Shown: positions 43,399 to 51,674 of the stretch, one piece after another
Numbering within the stretch: the stretch's first letter is position 1
Layout of the letters: each line of letters begins with the position of its first letter
Origin: Flavobacterium cupreum
GTDB lineage: Bacteria; Bacteroidota; Bacteroidia; Flavobacteriales; Flavobacteriaceae
Length of the DNA: 64,000 nucleotides
Assembly (NCBI RefSeq): GCF_003996965.1
Contig: NZ_QWDM01000002.1
Coordinates: forward strand, 124,001 to 188,000
Direction: 5' to 3'
Made by a program: the position numbers and the translations under genes
The notes under the pieces: model-generated
What the model was told of the DNA's origin: nothing
The model's input: only the letters and a program-made list of their open reading frames with translations
The model's database searches: none

Positions 43399-44475
43399 AT
43401 GTTAGATAGACTTCAAATAGTAAAACAACGTTTCGACGAGATTTCGGACTTAATTATCCAGCCGGATGTTATTTCGGATCAGAAACGTTATGTACAATTG
43501 AATCAAGAGTACAAAAACCTGAAAGCATTGGCTGAAAAGCGTGATGAATACGTGCTTTTGATGGCTAATATAGATGAGGCAAACGAAATTATTGCAGATG
43601 GAAGTGATGCAGACATGACCGAAATGGCCAAAATGCAGCTGGATGAAGCAAAAGAAAGATTGCCGGAACTTGAGGAAGAAATCAAGTTTATGCTGATCCC
43701 AAAAGATCCTGAAGATGCCAAAAACGTAATGGTCGAGATCCGCGCCGGAACGGGTGGGGATGAAGCCAGTATCTTTGCAGGAGATCTTTTCAGAATGTAT
43801 ACCAAATATTGCGAAAACCAGGGTTGGAGAACTTCGGTAGTAGATATGAACGAAGGAACTTCGGGAGGTTTCAAAGAGGTAATCTTTGAAGTTTCGGGTG
43901 AAGATGTATACGGAACTTTGAAGTTTGAAGCCGGAGTACACCGTGTACAACGTGTACCTCAGACAGAGACTCAGGGTCGTGTGCATACCTCGGCAGCTAC
44001 GGTAATGGTTTTACCGGAAGCAGAAGAGTTTGATGTACAAATTGATATGAACGATGTTCGTGTCGATTTCTTCTGTTCGTCAGGACCTGGAGGACAATCG
44101 GTAAATACAACGAAATCTGCGGTACGTTTAACGCACATTCCGACAGGATTGGTGGCGCAATGTCAGGATCAGAAATCGCAACATAAAAACAAAGATAAAG
44201 CACTGAACGTGTTACGTTCCCGTTTATACGAACAGGAATTGGCCAAGAAAGAAGCCGAAGATGCTACCAAACGTACATCGCAGGTAAGCTCGGGTGACCG
44301 TTCGGCTAAGATTCGTACCTACAACTACGCTCAGGGTCGTGTAACCGATCACCGCGTTGGTCTGACACTTTACGATCTGGGAAACATCATGAATGGTGAT
44401 ATCCAGAAAATTGTTGCCGAGTTACAATTGGTAAACAATATGGAGAAACTGAAGGAAGCGTCAGAAGTTTTTTAA
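43399..44475 (+). CDS. prfA: peptide chain release factor 1
   Basis: 358 aa, full length. Recognises UAA and UAG and triggers peptide release. The catalytic GGQ lies in [15 protein letters not shown] (about residues 228-242) and the stop-codon-reading PxT-type loop region is around [16 protein letters not shown] (about 190). [18 protein letters not shown] is the typical RF1 domain-2 start. Single gene with a strong terminator. Confidence 0.97.
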   Translation: MLDRLQIVKQRFDEISDLIIQPDVISDQKRYVQLNQEYKNLKALAEKRDEYVLLMANIDEANEIIADGSDADMTEMAKMQLDEAKERLPELEEEIKFMLIPKDPEDAKNVMVEIRAGTGGDEASIFAGDLFRMYTKYCENQGWRTSVVDMNEGTSGGFKEVIFEVSGEDVYGTLKFEAGVHRVQRVPQTETQGRVHTSAATVMVLPEAEEFDVQIDMNDVRVDFFCSSGPGGQSVNTTKSAVRLTHIPTGLVAQCQDQKSQHKNKDKALNVLRSRLYEQELAKKEAEDATKRTSQVSSGDRSAKIRTYNYAQGRVTDHRVGLTLYDLGNIMNGDIQKIVAELQLVNNMEKLKEASEVF

Positions 44476-44601
44476 TTTGAGGTTCTAAGGTGCTGAGTGG
44501 CTAAGGTTCTGAGGTTTTTAAACTCAGAGGTACAAAGTTGCAAAGGTTCAAAGGGACAAAGTCCTGAAATGCTGAGACTGAGACTGCTACTGCGACTAAA
44601 T

Positions 44602-44652
44602 AAAAAAAGAGAGAGATTATTTCACAAATGAAATAATCTCTCTCTTTTTTTA
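44602..44652 (+). terminator. very strong terminator of prfA
   Basis: AGAGAGAGATTATTTC (44609-44624) pairs perfectly with GAAATAATCTCTCTCT (44630-44645), flanked by A7 and T7 runs. Could work in both directions. Confidence 0.95.
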
Positions 44653-44731
44653 TTTAAAACCTTTGTACCTCTGTCCCTTTGCCACTCAGAACCTAAAAAA
44701 AACCTCAGAACCTCAGCCCCTTAAAAAAATA

Positions 44732-44768
44732 AAAAAGAGACTGTCTCAAATGAAACAATCTCTTTTTC
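44732..44768. terminator. second hairpin of the same type
   Basis: AAAAAGAGACTGT and ACAATCTCTTTTT pair with one mismatch across 44732-44767. Probably acts on the leftward stress cluster or as a read-through stop. Confidence 0.7.
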
Positions 44769-45052
44769 TTTTTCCTTAAAATACCTCTGCACTTTTTTAC
44801 TTTTGCGACTTTTAGCTTTTAAAACCTTAGAAGCTTAGTATCTCAGTACCTTAGTACCTTTAAAGAAAAAATATATAGTGACGGATATTAACTGTTTAAC
44901 CGTTTGTTTATAAAACGTATAAAGCAAGTTAGATACCTAAAAATACTCTCGTAAATTCAAAACATTTATATAGGTTAGAGTACATGTACACACCGTTCTT
45001 TAATACTATTTCGCTTAACTTTTCCATAATAAATTAAATTTAAGTCAGACAC

Positions 45053-45424
45053 TTACTCTTGTGATGATTCATAATGTGATGATTCTTCTTTCGAATCCTC
45101 ATGATGTGGTTTAGAAACTAAATTGGTAACGACGAGCTGTAAAACAGATCCCAGTATGCCTTTGAAAATTGAGTCGCTTTTTCCGACTATAAATCTTTTG
45201 GCCAGGTATCCGATTCCGATACTCATTGCTGATTGCGCCAGGTTACTTTTAAAACCAACGGTTTCGTTGATTTCTTCGACCGTGTTTCTGATAAGATTGA
45301 GAGGTTTCAGATTTTCTTTTATGTCATCGATCTCCTCTTTTATCGCACACCATTCTTCGTCCTGTCGATTTTCCAATAGCTGAATCCTCTGATTTAATGT
45401 ATCAATAGTATAAACAGTTTCCAT
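45053..45424 (-). CDS. hypothetical protein of the YtxH/holin cluster, 123 aa
   Basis: N-terminal coiled coil (about 8-45: LNQRIQLLENRQDEEWCAIK), a weakly hydrophobic glycine-containing central part (SAMSIGIGYLAKRF, LGSVLQLVVTNLV), and an acidic, histidine-containing tail (HHEDSKEESSHYES). Probably membrane-associated. It follows the holin-X-like gene by 19 bp and likely shares its transcript. No named family recalled. Confidence 0.7.
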   Translation of the reverse strand: METVYTIDTLNQRIQLLENRQDEEWCAIKEEIDDIKENLKPLNLIRNTVEEINETVGFKSNLAQSAMSIGIGYLAKRFIVGKSDSIFKGILGSVLQLVVTNLVSKPHHEDSKEESSHYESSQE

Positions 45425-45443
45425 AACAGTTTTTTTTAATTAA

Positions 45444-45827
45444 TTAATTTAAATCAGGAGTGATTTCTTTTTTAGTTTCTTCTTTTAAAATGCTGGAAAT
45501 AATCATATTTCCTATAGGTGTTTTTATAAGACTGTGTTGTGCTTTATGGAGCACAATGGCCACAATCAGGTAAAATAACGCTATGATAAAAAAACCGTAA
45601 TAATATTCACCCAGTTCTTTTCCAATCCATAAACTAAGCCCGATATTAAGAAACAAGGTAAAAAATGCAACAACAGCTCCAACTGCAATTCTAGATGTAA
45701 CGGTAGACAATGCGTCTGCCGCAGCTGATATAGTTTTGAGTTTAATTAATTCTAAACTCGTTTTTGTATAGTCTTCTGCTTTTTCATAAAGATTTAAGTT
45801 CTCGTTTGTTGTTGCATTTGTTTCCAT
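45444..45827 (-). CDS. holin-X-like (phage holin superfamily) membrane protein
   Basis: 127 aa. Charged N-terminus (ENLNLYEKAEDYTKTSLELI) then two membrane spans (about 46-70 and 77-97) and a basic amphipathic end. Similar to Pfam Holin-X / 'phage holin family protein' entries that are widespread chromosomal envelope proteins; nothing phage-related is nearby. Between the YtxH gene and the 123-aa gene, on the same strand. Confidence 0.8.
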   Translation of the reverse strand: METNATTNENLNLYEKAEDYTKTSLELIKLKTISAAADALSTVTSRIAVGAVVAFFTLFLNIGLSLWIGKELGEYYYGFFIIALFYLIVAIVLHKAQHSLIKTPIGNMIISSILKEETKKEITPDLN

Positions 45828-45862
45828 GATAAAGGTATTTTAGGATTTAAAAAGGTCACTTT

Positions 45863-46147
45863 TTAATAGTTCGTTTTTACAGTTTTTGCTTCATCTTTAA
45901 TAGAATTGAAGTCTTCTTTTGCAGCATTGAATTTTGCTTTTCCTTCTTCGATAATATCTTTACCGTTTGAAGTAATTGTGCTTAAAATTCCGTCTACTTT
46001 TGTTTTTAGGTTATCTCCGTAATCTTTAGATTTATCTGAGATTTTTTTTCTTGTATTTGAACCTTTGTCCGGTGCAAATAAAACTCCTAAAAATGCTCCC
46101 GCCGCTGCGGCTCCTAAAATTCCTAAAATTGTGCTACTAGTTTTCAT
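45863..46147 (-). CDS. YtxH-domain protein
   Basis: 94 aa. One N-terminal membrane helix with the family glycine/alanine run (ILGAAAAGAFLGVLFAPDKG) followed by SNTRKKISDKSKDYGDNLK and an amphipathic helical tail. General-stress type protein of unknown role. First gene of the YtxH / holin-X / 123-aa set. Confidence 0.9.
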   Translation of the reverse strand: MKTSSTILGILGAAAAGAFLGVLFAPDKGSNTRKKISDKSKDYGDNLKTKVDGILSTITSNGKDIIEEGKAKFNAAKEDFNSIKDEAKTVKTNY

Positions 46148-46192
46148 AATATTTGATTTAATGGATTAATATAAATTTGATTTTAATGTGAT

Positions 46193-46345
46193 TTAAATTT
46201 CGCGACCTTTGATAAGTCTGAAAAGGATGGCAATAATTGCAATTACCAATAATATGTGTATTACACTTCCAAGGCTGTAAACAAAGAACCCAAGGGCCCA
46301 AAGAATAACCAGGATTACTGCGATTGTATATAATAAATTTGACAT
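46193..46345 (-). CDS. lmo0937-family small membrane protein
   Basis: A 50-aa frame read from the ATG at 46345: MSNLLYTIAVILVILWALGF, then a second span HILLVIAIIAILF and basic end RLIKGREI. This matches the two-helix lmo0937/DUF5670 family exactly in length and order. Same strand as the YtxH gene 45 bp downstream, so part of the envelope-stress cluster. Confidence 0.9.
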   Translation of the reverse strand: MSNLLYTIAVILVILWALGFFVYSLGSVIHILLVIAIIAILFRLIKGREI

Positions 46346-46381
46346 GGTCTTATTATTTTAGGGTTAGTATTTAATTATTTC

Positions 46382-47029
46382 TTAGTTTAATTTATACGAT
46401 AAGTATACCGTTAAATTGCTGTTTTTTGCATCCGGGAATGTATAAGTAGTTCCTGCAACAGTTCTTTCTTTACCAATAGTTGTTAAACCGTAGTTGTAAC
46501 GTACACCAATACTTACCGGGCTGAAGTCAACTCCAAGACCTGCAGAGATACCAGCGTCGAATTTGTTAAGGTCATCAGTATCAATATCTTCGTTGAACTC
46601 GAAATCCCCGTTTCCTGTAACTTTAGAACTTACCAGGTAAGAAGCGTAACCACCGGCCTGAATGTTAAAGTTTTTAGTCACATTTACACGTACTAATAAA
46701 GGAAGTTCTATATAGTTTAGTTTGAATTTTGCATCTCCCTCTGCGAAAGCATTATTGTATTTTAATTCAGAACCTTTTGTTGTAAATAAAAGCTCTGGCT
46801 GGATAGCGATATAATCTGATATTGGTAATGTAGCGTATACACCGGCATTAAAACCATATAATACATTGTTATCATCAGGATCGTTGTTGTCGTCGTATAA
46901 GTTAGACATGTTGAAACCACCTTTTACACCAAATTCTGTGGTTACATTTTCACTTTGTGCATGCAGTGCTCCAAAAGTAGCGGTCATAAAAAGTGTTACG
47001 GCAAATAATAATTTTGATTGAATTTTCAT
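46382..47029 (-). CDS. porin-family outer-membrane beta-barrel protein
   Basis: 215 aa, signal peptide of about 24 residues (ending LHAQ). Outer-membrane barrel of the PF13568 type: FGVKGGFNMSNLYDDNNDPD near the start, YIAIQPELLFTTKGS, FNIQAGGYASYL, and a terminal strand ending SYKLN. Likely structural or a small channel; substrate unknown. 36 bp upstream of the lmo0937-like gene. Confidence 0.88.
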   Translation of the reverse strand: MKIQSKLLFAVTLFMTATFGALHAQSENVTTEFGVKGGFNMSNLYDDNNDPDDNNVLYGFNAGVYATLPISDYIAIQPELLFTTKGSELKYNNAFAEGDAKFKLNYIELPLLVRVNVTKNFNIQAGGYASYLVSSKVTGNGDFEFNEDIDTDDLNKFDAGISAGLGVDFSPVSIGVRYNYGLTTIGKERTVAGTTYTFPDAKNSNLTVYLSYKLN

Positions 47030-47069
47030 AATTTTAAATAATTTAGTTAATAATGGACATTACGGGCAT

Positions 47070-47639
47070 TTAATTAATTTGTTCTCTAATTTGTGCTGCT
47101 TCTCTAAGCAGCTGGTAATCCTCGGGCAAATACTGTAATACCAATTTTAAAATCATCTTATCATTTGTATCTTTGGAAATCGATTCGAATAACTTAATTT
47201 GTTCTGCTAATGATTCTGCAACAGAATTGATGTAAGCTTTGTTGAAATTATTGTCATTCCTATCGATTCGTGCATATAAATCCTGTTTACTGTCGGTATT
47301 TATATCTGCAACAATCACGAGCCTGTTATTGGCCATTTTCATTACGTCCTGTAACAAAAGATTTTGCTGATTTTCTAATCTCTTACTGATTTGCCAAATT
47401 TTACTTTCTGAACTTTCCTGTTGGGCAATCTGACTTTTCGCAATAATTGACTTACTGATATTTGCCGTCGCAATTAAAAAATAAGCTTCACTATGTTCTT
47501 TGTCACTTTTAATAAAAACTTCATTTTTTAAGGTTGTTTCTATCGGATTATTTTCTCTGCAGGATGTGCATATTATAATGACCAATAAAAAAAAGATTCT
47601 CAAAATTTTTGTTTTTACTATGGGCTTTGCTTCCATCAA
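47070..47639 (-). CDS. DUF4142-like lipoprotein
   Basis: 189 aa. Signal with lipobox ICTSC (cysteine about residue 26). The helical mature part fits the DUF4142 pattern of four helices: SEAYFLIATANISKSIIAK, LENQQNLLLQDVMKMAN, NFNKAYINSVAESLAEQIK, YLPEDYQLLREAA. These proteins are ferritin-like helical bundles of unknown function, often near stress genes. The assignment rests on pattern, not on a search. Confidence 0.65.
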   Translation of the reverse strand: MMEAKPIVKTKILRIFFLLVIIICTSCRENNPIETTLKNEVFIKSDKEHSEAYFLIATANISKSIIAKSQIAQQESSESKIWQISKRLENQQNLLLQDVMKMANNRLVIVADINTDSKQDLYARIDRNDNNFNKAYINSVAESLAEQIKLFESISKDTNDKMILKLVLQYLPEDYQLLREAAQIREQIN

Positions 47640-47708
47640 TTACTTCATAAAGTATTACATTACAAAGATGCTAACGAAATGATTATTTTACTTTACAGCA
47701 TAAAAAAG

Positions 47709-47751
47709 AAACGTTATATAATTCCCATAATGGATTTATATAACGTTTTTA
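47709..47751. terminator. terminator of the histidine kinase unit
   Basis: AACGTTATATAA (47710-47721) pairs with TTATATAACGTT (47736-47747), then T. Lies just beyond the minus-strand kinase stop. Confidence 0.85.
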
Positions 47752-47771
47752 GGTGTATTTTTTTGTAGGAT

Positions 47772-49556
47772 TTACTCAGGAAGGAAAACAGTAAATTCCG
47801 AGCCTTTATTGGGGGTGCTGTCTGCTATAATGTAGCCCTTGTGGTTGTCGGTTATTTTTTTGCAGATGGCCAGTCCAATTCCGGTTCCGGGATAATCGGT
47901 TTTGGAATGCAGCCGCTGAAAGAGTATAAAAATGGTTTCTTTAAACTGCGGATCAAATCCCATTCCGTTATCGGTAAAAGTGATCTTATGGAATTTTCGG
48001 GTATTTTGATCGAGTAAGCCGGGATAATCTGAAGAATTGACTTTTTCGCTTTTAATATGAATTTCAGGAATGGTATCCGGACGGCTGTATTTTAATGAAT
48101 TTCCGATCAGGTTAATAAAAAGCTGCTCGATCTGATAGGGTATAACGGCCAGTTTTGGCAGCTTGGCAACCGTAATCACTGCTTTTTTCTCATCGATAAT
48201 TTCCAGTAATTCCGATTTGGCGTTTTCGGCCAGTTCATTCAGATTGGTTTTGATGAATTCCTTTTTAGTCGTATTGGTTCTCGAAAACAAAAGTAAGTCG
48301 TCAATTAAAACACGCATTCTTTTGGCTGAAACTTCAATTTTATGGAGGTATTCCCGTGCGCTGTCAGACAGTTCTTCTTTGTCGGCCGAAGAAATTCTCG
48401 AGATGAAGGTCTGGATTTTTCGAAGCGGTTCCTGTAAATCATGACTGGCGACATGATTGAAGGAGGCCAGTTCCTTATTACTTTTTTCTAATTCATCGTT
48501 GCGTTCCTGCAATTCGATATTGAGCAAATGCTCGTCTGTAATATCAAAATTGATTCCGAGTAAGATATTCCCGCCCTGCTGATCGGTAAGTAATTTTCCG
48601 GTTGATTTGAAATAGCGGATTTCACGATCGGCACGCAATACCTTATAATAGATAAACGGAAGTTGTTTTTTAGTCAGGATGCCTTCCATAGAAGCGGCAA
48701 TGGCTTCCTTGTCATCGGGGTGTACAAAATCCAGGAAAGTTTCTTTTTCGGGAGTAAAGGCGTTTGGTCTTTCTCCCAGCAGACGATACTGGTTGTCGGA
48801 ATAGTCAATTTTCTGGGTGTCTAAATCCCATTGCCAGGTGCTGAATTTACCAATAGCTTCGGATTCAGACATTAATCGGGAGGAAATCAGCAGTTTTTTA
48901 TTGAAAACTTTAAGGCGCTGAATGTCCCTGCTGATTTGTCTGTAGGCCAATAATATAAAAAGTAAGGCAGCGAGGAATAGGGAAATTGAAAATACCGGGC
49001 TTAGGGAAATTTCCTGATCGTAAATTTTAAGTCTTCTGTCGAGATATTTTTTTTCAATATCATTCATCTTGTCGACCTGAAAACGGATGTTTTCCATCAG
49101 GATCCGACCACCAAACATATGATTGTCGAGTTTTCGCTTATCATATGTTTTGGGATCGCTGTATTTAAAGCAGTTTTCAAAAGAGGTAAAACGCTGAATG
49201 ATTAATTTGAATAATCTTCGAAGGTTTTCCTGTTGTACCGGATTATCTGCCGTAAGTTTTTTTAAGGTAATAAATGAAGTGTTGACCTTGTCGCGTGAAT
49301 ACGTATAAGGTGCCAAAAAACGATTGTTGCGCGTTATAATATACCCTCTTTGTCCTGTTTCGGCATCTTTTATTGCAGACATCAGTCTTTCCAGCTGAAT
49401 ATTTATCTCATACGTATGCATGGCAAGCTTACTGGATTCGTTAAGATCCTGATTGTGTTTGTATGCAATTGAGGAAAGAAACAACAGAATAAAAACTGCA
49501 ATAATGAAAATAACTCTCAATGAGTTTGAAGCATTAAACCTGGGTACCCATTTCAT
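47772..49556 (-). CDS. CHASE3/PAS sensor histidine kinase
   Basis: 594 aa. Membrane helix (about 11-28), CHASE3 periplasmic sensor (about 40-185) with the signature ETGQRGYIITRN, second membrane helix (about 190-210), PAS/PAC fold (about 235-345), then HisKA with the phospho-accepting histidine in FNHVASHDLQEPLRKI, and HATPase_c (N-box NLIGNSLKYS, G1 DNGMGF, G2 GTGIGLAICKK). Cytoplasmic kinase end resembles phytochrome-like kinases that signal to small receivers; the response regulator gene 9 bp upstream on the same strand is the probable partner. Confidence 0.95.
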   Translation of the reverse strand: MKWVPRFNASNSLRVIFIIAVFILLFLSSIAYKHNQDLNESSKLAMHTYEINIQLERLMSAIKDAETGQRGYIITRNNRFLAPYTYSRDKVNTSFITLKKLTADNPVQQENLRRLFKLIIQRFTSFENCFKYSDPKTYDKRKLDNHMFGGRILMENIRFQVDKMNDIEKKYLDRRLKIYDQEISLSPVFSISLFLAALLFILLAYRQISRDIQRLKVFNKKLLISSRLMSESEAIGKFSTWQWDLDTQKIDYSDNQYRLLGERPNAFTPEKETFLDFVHPDDKEAIAASMEGILTKKQLPFIYYKVLRADREIRYFKSTGKLLTDQQGGNILLGINFDITDEHLLNIELQERNDELEKSNKELASFNHVASHDLQEPLRKIQTFISRISSADKEELSDSAREYLHKIEVSAKRMRVLIDDLLLFSRTNTTKKEFIKTNLNELAENAKSELLEIIDEKKAVITVAKLPKLAVIPYQIEQLFINLIGNSLKYSRPDTIPEIHIKSEKVNSSDYPGLLDQNTRKFHKITFTDNGMGFDPQFKETIFILFQRLHSKTDYPGTGIGLAICKKITDNHKGYIIADSTPNKGSEFTVFLPE

Positions 49557-49565
49557 GCAATGTTA

Positions 49566-50015
49566 TTATTTTAGGCGCAACAAAAAATTATCACGGTTCA
49601 GACCAGATGTGTGATAGTGCCAATTTAAGGTAACGACTTCATTAATAATTTTTTTCAAGGTATTAAAATCACTTGGTTTTTTGATATAAATATTGGCACC
49701 TTCAATAAAGGTGTCTTCTATATCTTCTTCTGAAGACGAAGTAGAATAGATGGCAATGATTATATTTTTAAGATGCTCGGTTTTTTTGATTTCGATCAAA
49801 CATTCTTTTCCTGTTTTTTTCGGCATATTCAAATCCAGGAATAAAATATCCGGTAATTTGATATCCGGGGTCATCAGGTGTTCCATCAGTTGAAGACCAT
49901 CATGGACAAATGTAACTTTGGTTTGAACTCTTACTTCTTCAAAGGCATCTTTAAAAAAAAGTCTGTCATCCTCATCGTCATCAGCGAGTAAAATGTGTAA
50001 TGCGTTTTTTTGCAT
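49566..50015 (-). CDS. Rcp1-type single-domain response regulator
   Basis: 149 aa receiver domain with no output domain. Acidic pocket LLADDDEDDRLF near residue 10-20, phospho-accepting aspartate in ILFLDLNMPKKTG (about residue 62), conserved T/S and K in IYSTSSSEED and YIKKPSDF. Likely receives phosphate from the adjacent CHASE3 kinase and acts by protein contact, possibly on the neighbouring AraC-type regulator; that link is inferred from order only. Confidence 0.92.
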   Translation of the reverse strand: MQKNALHILLADDDEDDRLFFKDAFEEVRVQTKVTFVHDGLQLMEHLMTPDIKLPDILFLDLNMPKKTGKECLIEIKKTEHLKNIIIAIYSTSSSEEDIEDTFIEGANIYIKKPSDFNTLKKIINEVVTLNWHYHTSGLNRDNFLLRLK

Positions 50016-50037
50016 TGATTTTAGTGGTATTTAGGTT

Positions 50038-50589
50038 TTATTTTAAATTTTCTCTTCTCTTTTTTATAATCCTCTGGAAAGCCGACGGCGTTATCCCGGT
50101 GGTGTTTTTAAACTGCGTACTCAAATGGGCTACACTCGAATAGTTCAGTAAAAACGCAATTTCGGTCAGGCTCATCTCATTGACTAACATCAATTGTTTG
50201 GCTCTTTCTATTTTCTGCAAAATGATGAAATTTTCAATAGAAGAATAGGTTACTTCCGAAAAAACATTCGATAAATACCCATAACTATGATTTAATTTCT
50301 CTGCTAAAAAAACCGAACTTTTAAAATTATTGTTATCATCCATATAAACAAGTTCGATAATAGCGTCCTTAATTTTTTGGACCAAAACGCTTTTCTGGTT
50401 CTCAACAACTTCAAAACCAAAAGGCGCCAGTTTACTTTTTAAATTGTCAAGACCTTCAACATCAAGGTTTTCGTCCAATTCAATTTCGCCAAAACCTAAT
50501 GTGCTAAAATTCATATTTTCCTGTTCTAATTTTTCTTTCAAAAAAAGAGTACAAATTGTGTTGATGTCGAACTTTATAAATAGTTTCAT
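50038..50589 (-). CDS. AraC-type helix-turn-helix regulator
   Basis: 183 aa. N-terminal ~85 residues form a small alpha/beta domain (HMA-like or ACT-like strands; MKLFIKFDINTICTLFL). C-terminal AraC HTH pair: SVFLAEKLNHSYGYLSNVF and MSLTEIAFLLNYSSVAHLS, then TQFKNTTGITPSAFQR. It opens the AraC / response regulator / histidine kinase run, all on the minus strand with gaps of about 10-20 bp, so likely one operon. Confidence 0.88.
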   Translation of the reverse strand: MKLFIKFDINTICTLFLKEKLEQENMNFSTLGFGEIELDENLDVEGLDNLKSKLAPFGFEVVENQKSVLVQKIKDAIIELVYMDDNNNFKSSVFLAEKLNHSYGYLSNVFSEVTYSSIENFIILQKIERAKQLMLVNEMSLTEIAFLLNYSSVAHLSTQFKNTTGITPSAFQRIIKKRRENLK

Positions 50590-50693
50590 AGGGATTAAAA
50601 TAGGGTTAAAGATAATTAATTTTTTCTTGGTTTTTGCGGCTTATAGATTTAATTAATATTTATAGGGTCCGGAGTTGTTATTTGACTTAACCA

Positions 50694-50733
50694 AAAAAAT
50701 ACCGTCTAGCTTAAAGTTTAGACGGTATTTTCT
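50694..50733. terminator. terminator of csbD-like gene
   Basis: AATACCGTCTA (50698-50708) pairs with TAGACGGTATT (50719-50729), with flanking A and T tracts. Confidence 0.88.
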
Positions 50734-50750
50734 CTGGGTCAAAAAAGGTT

Positions 50751-50936
50751 TTACAATTCTGATAACATTTGCTTAAATTCTTCTTTAGTCTTACCTAATT
50801 TTTGCTGGATTTTTCCGTACATTTCGTCTTCTTTTCCTTCTTCGTGCAATAGATCATCGTCAGTAAGGTCAGCATATTTTTGTTTCAGTTTCCCTTTTAG
50901 TTCGTTCCAGTTTCCTTTTATTTCTGTAGAATTCAT
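50751..50936 (-). CDS. CsbD-family stress protein
   Basis: 61 aa. Family pattern [24 protein letters not shown], then [21 protein letters not shown]. CsbD proteins are small helical general-stress proteins (sigma-B regulated in Bacillus) of unknown biochemical role. Monocistronic, next to dps. Confidence 0.92.
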   Translation of the reverse strand: MNSTEIKGNWNELKGKLKQKYADLTDDDLLHEEGKEDEMYGKIQQKLGKTKEEFKQMLSEL

Positions 50937-51040
50937 GATATTTTTCTTTAATGATTAATAGTATTGTAAAATTGCAAATTAATCATTGATTAGCTCTTAT
51001 ATCAATTCTTCAGAATGTTTTATAATTCACATTTGTACCT

Positions 51041-51514
51041 TTAAACCTGATAACGTCTCAGGATCCAGGCCATTTTTTCGTGTTGCTGTAATAGACCGGT
51101 AATAAAATCGGCAGAGCCTATATCGTGATTGTCGTTCTCAAATGCAGGAATATAATCTCTGAATTCCGTTACCAGTTGTTCGTGGTTTTCCAGAAGTTCC
51201 TGAAGCATATGTTTTTGCGACGCATATTCTTTTGGTGATTCTTTCAGGGTAGAGTTTTCGATAAACTCTTTCATTGTTCCGATCGTTTTTTCACCTAACT
51301 GACTGATGCGTTCGGCTACTTCATCGATGTTGTTTTCTAAAATTCTGTATTGGTCCTCAAACAATTTATGCAATTCCATGAAACTGTTTCCTGAAATATT
51401 CCAGTGAAACTTTCTGGTTTTTACATATAAGGTCATTTCGTTTGATAAAATCGTGGCTAATATAGTGGCACTCTTCTTTAGGTTTTTCGTTGAAATTCCG
51501 ATGTTTGGGCTCAT
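51041..51514 (-). CDS. dps: Dps ferritin-like DNA protection protein
   Basis: 157 aa, helical ferritin fold. Ferroxidase-site residues are seen in KTRKFHWNISG (H of the KxHWN motif) and LFEDQYRILENNIDEVAERI (D and E). It forms dodecamers that oxidise and store iron and shield DNA from peroxide. N-terminus is short (MSPNIGISTKNLKKSATILA). Own -7 box upstream; neighbour of csbD in the stress cluster. Confidence 0.95.
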   Translation of the reverse strand: MSPNIGISTKNLKKSATILATILSNEMTLYVKTRKFHWNISGNSFMELHKLFEDQYRILENNIDEVAERISQLGEKTIGTMKEFIENSTLKESPKEYASQKHMLQELLENHEQLVTEFRDYIPAFENDNHDIGSADFITGLLQQHEKMAWILRRYQV

Positions 51515-51538
51515 AGTTGTTTGATTTGCGGTTTTTTA

Positions 51539-51546
51539 CAAAAATA
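51539..51546 (-). promoter_or_regulatory. -7 promoter box for dps
   Basis: Reads TATTTTTG on the minus strand, 24 bp before the ATG. Confidence 0.5.
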
Positions 51547-51636
51547 AAGCAGGAGTCCATTTTATATCTTACATAATTTATAGAAGATGTTACATGAATT
51601 CAATGTTGCGGTAACATCTTAATGAATCATTTATTG

Positions 51637-51644
51637 TAGTTTTG
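51637..51644 (+). promoter_or_regulatory. -7 promoter box for the DUF5723/OmpA gene
   Basis: TAGTTTTG, perfect -7 match, 30 bp before the ATG at 51675; divergent from the dps promoter. Confidence 0.5.
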
Positions 51645-51674
51645 CCGCAAATCAAACTAAAACCCCCTTTTTGA

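Larger units (their letters stand above)
44476..45052. other. spacer with two terminators and repeat families
   Basis: After prfA come repeats of aaggttctgagg (44485-44545), the prfA terminator (44602-44651), inverse repeats cctcagaacctcag (44685-44718), a second hairpin (44732-44767), and a repeat of cttagtacctt (44825-44860). The last 180 bp shows no structure or ORF I can support. Confidence 0.6.

Noticed and set aside
45444..45827. Holin-type protein as evidence of a prophage
   Set aside because: No lysin, terminase, portal or integrase nearby; Holin-X-like proteins are ordinary chromosomal genes.
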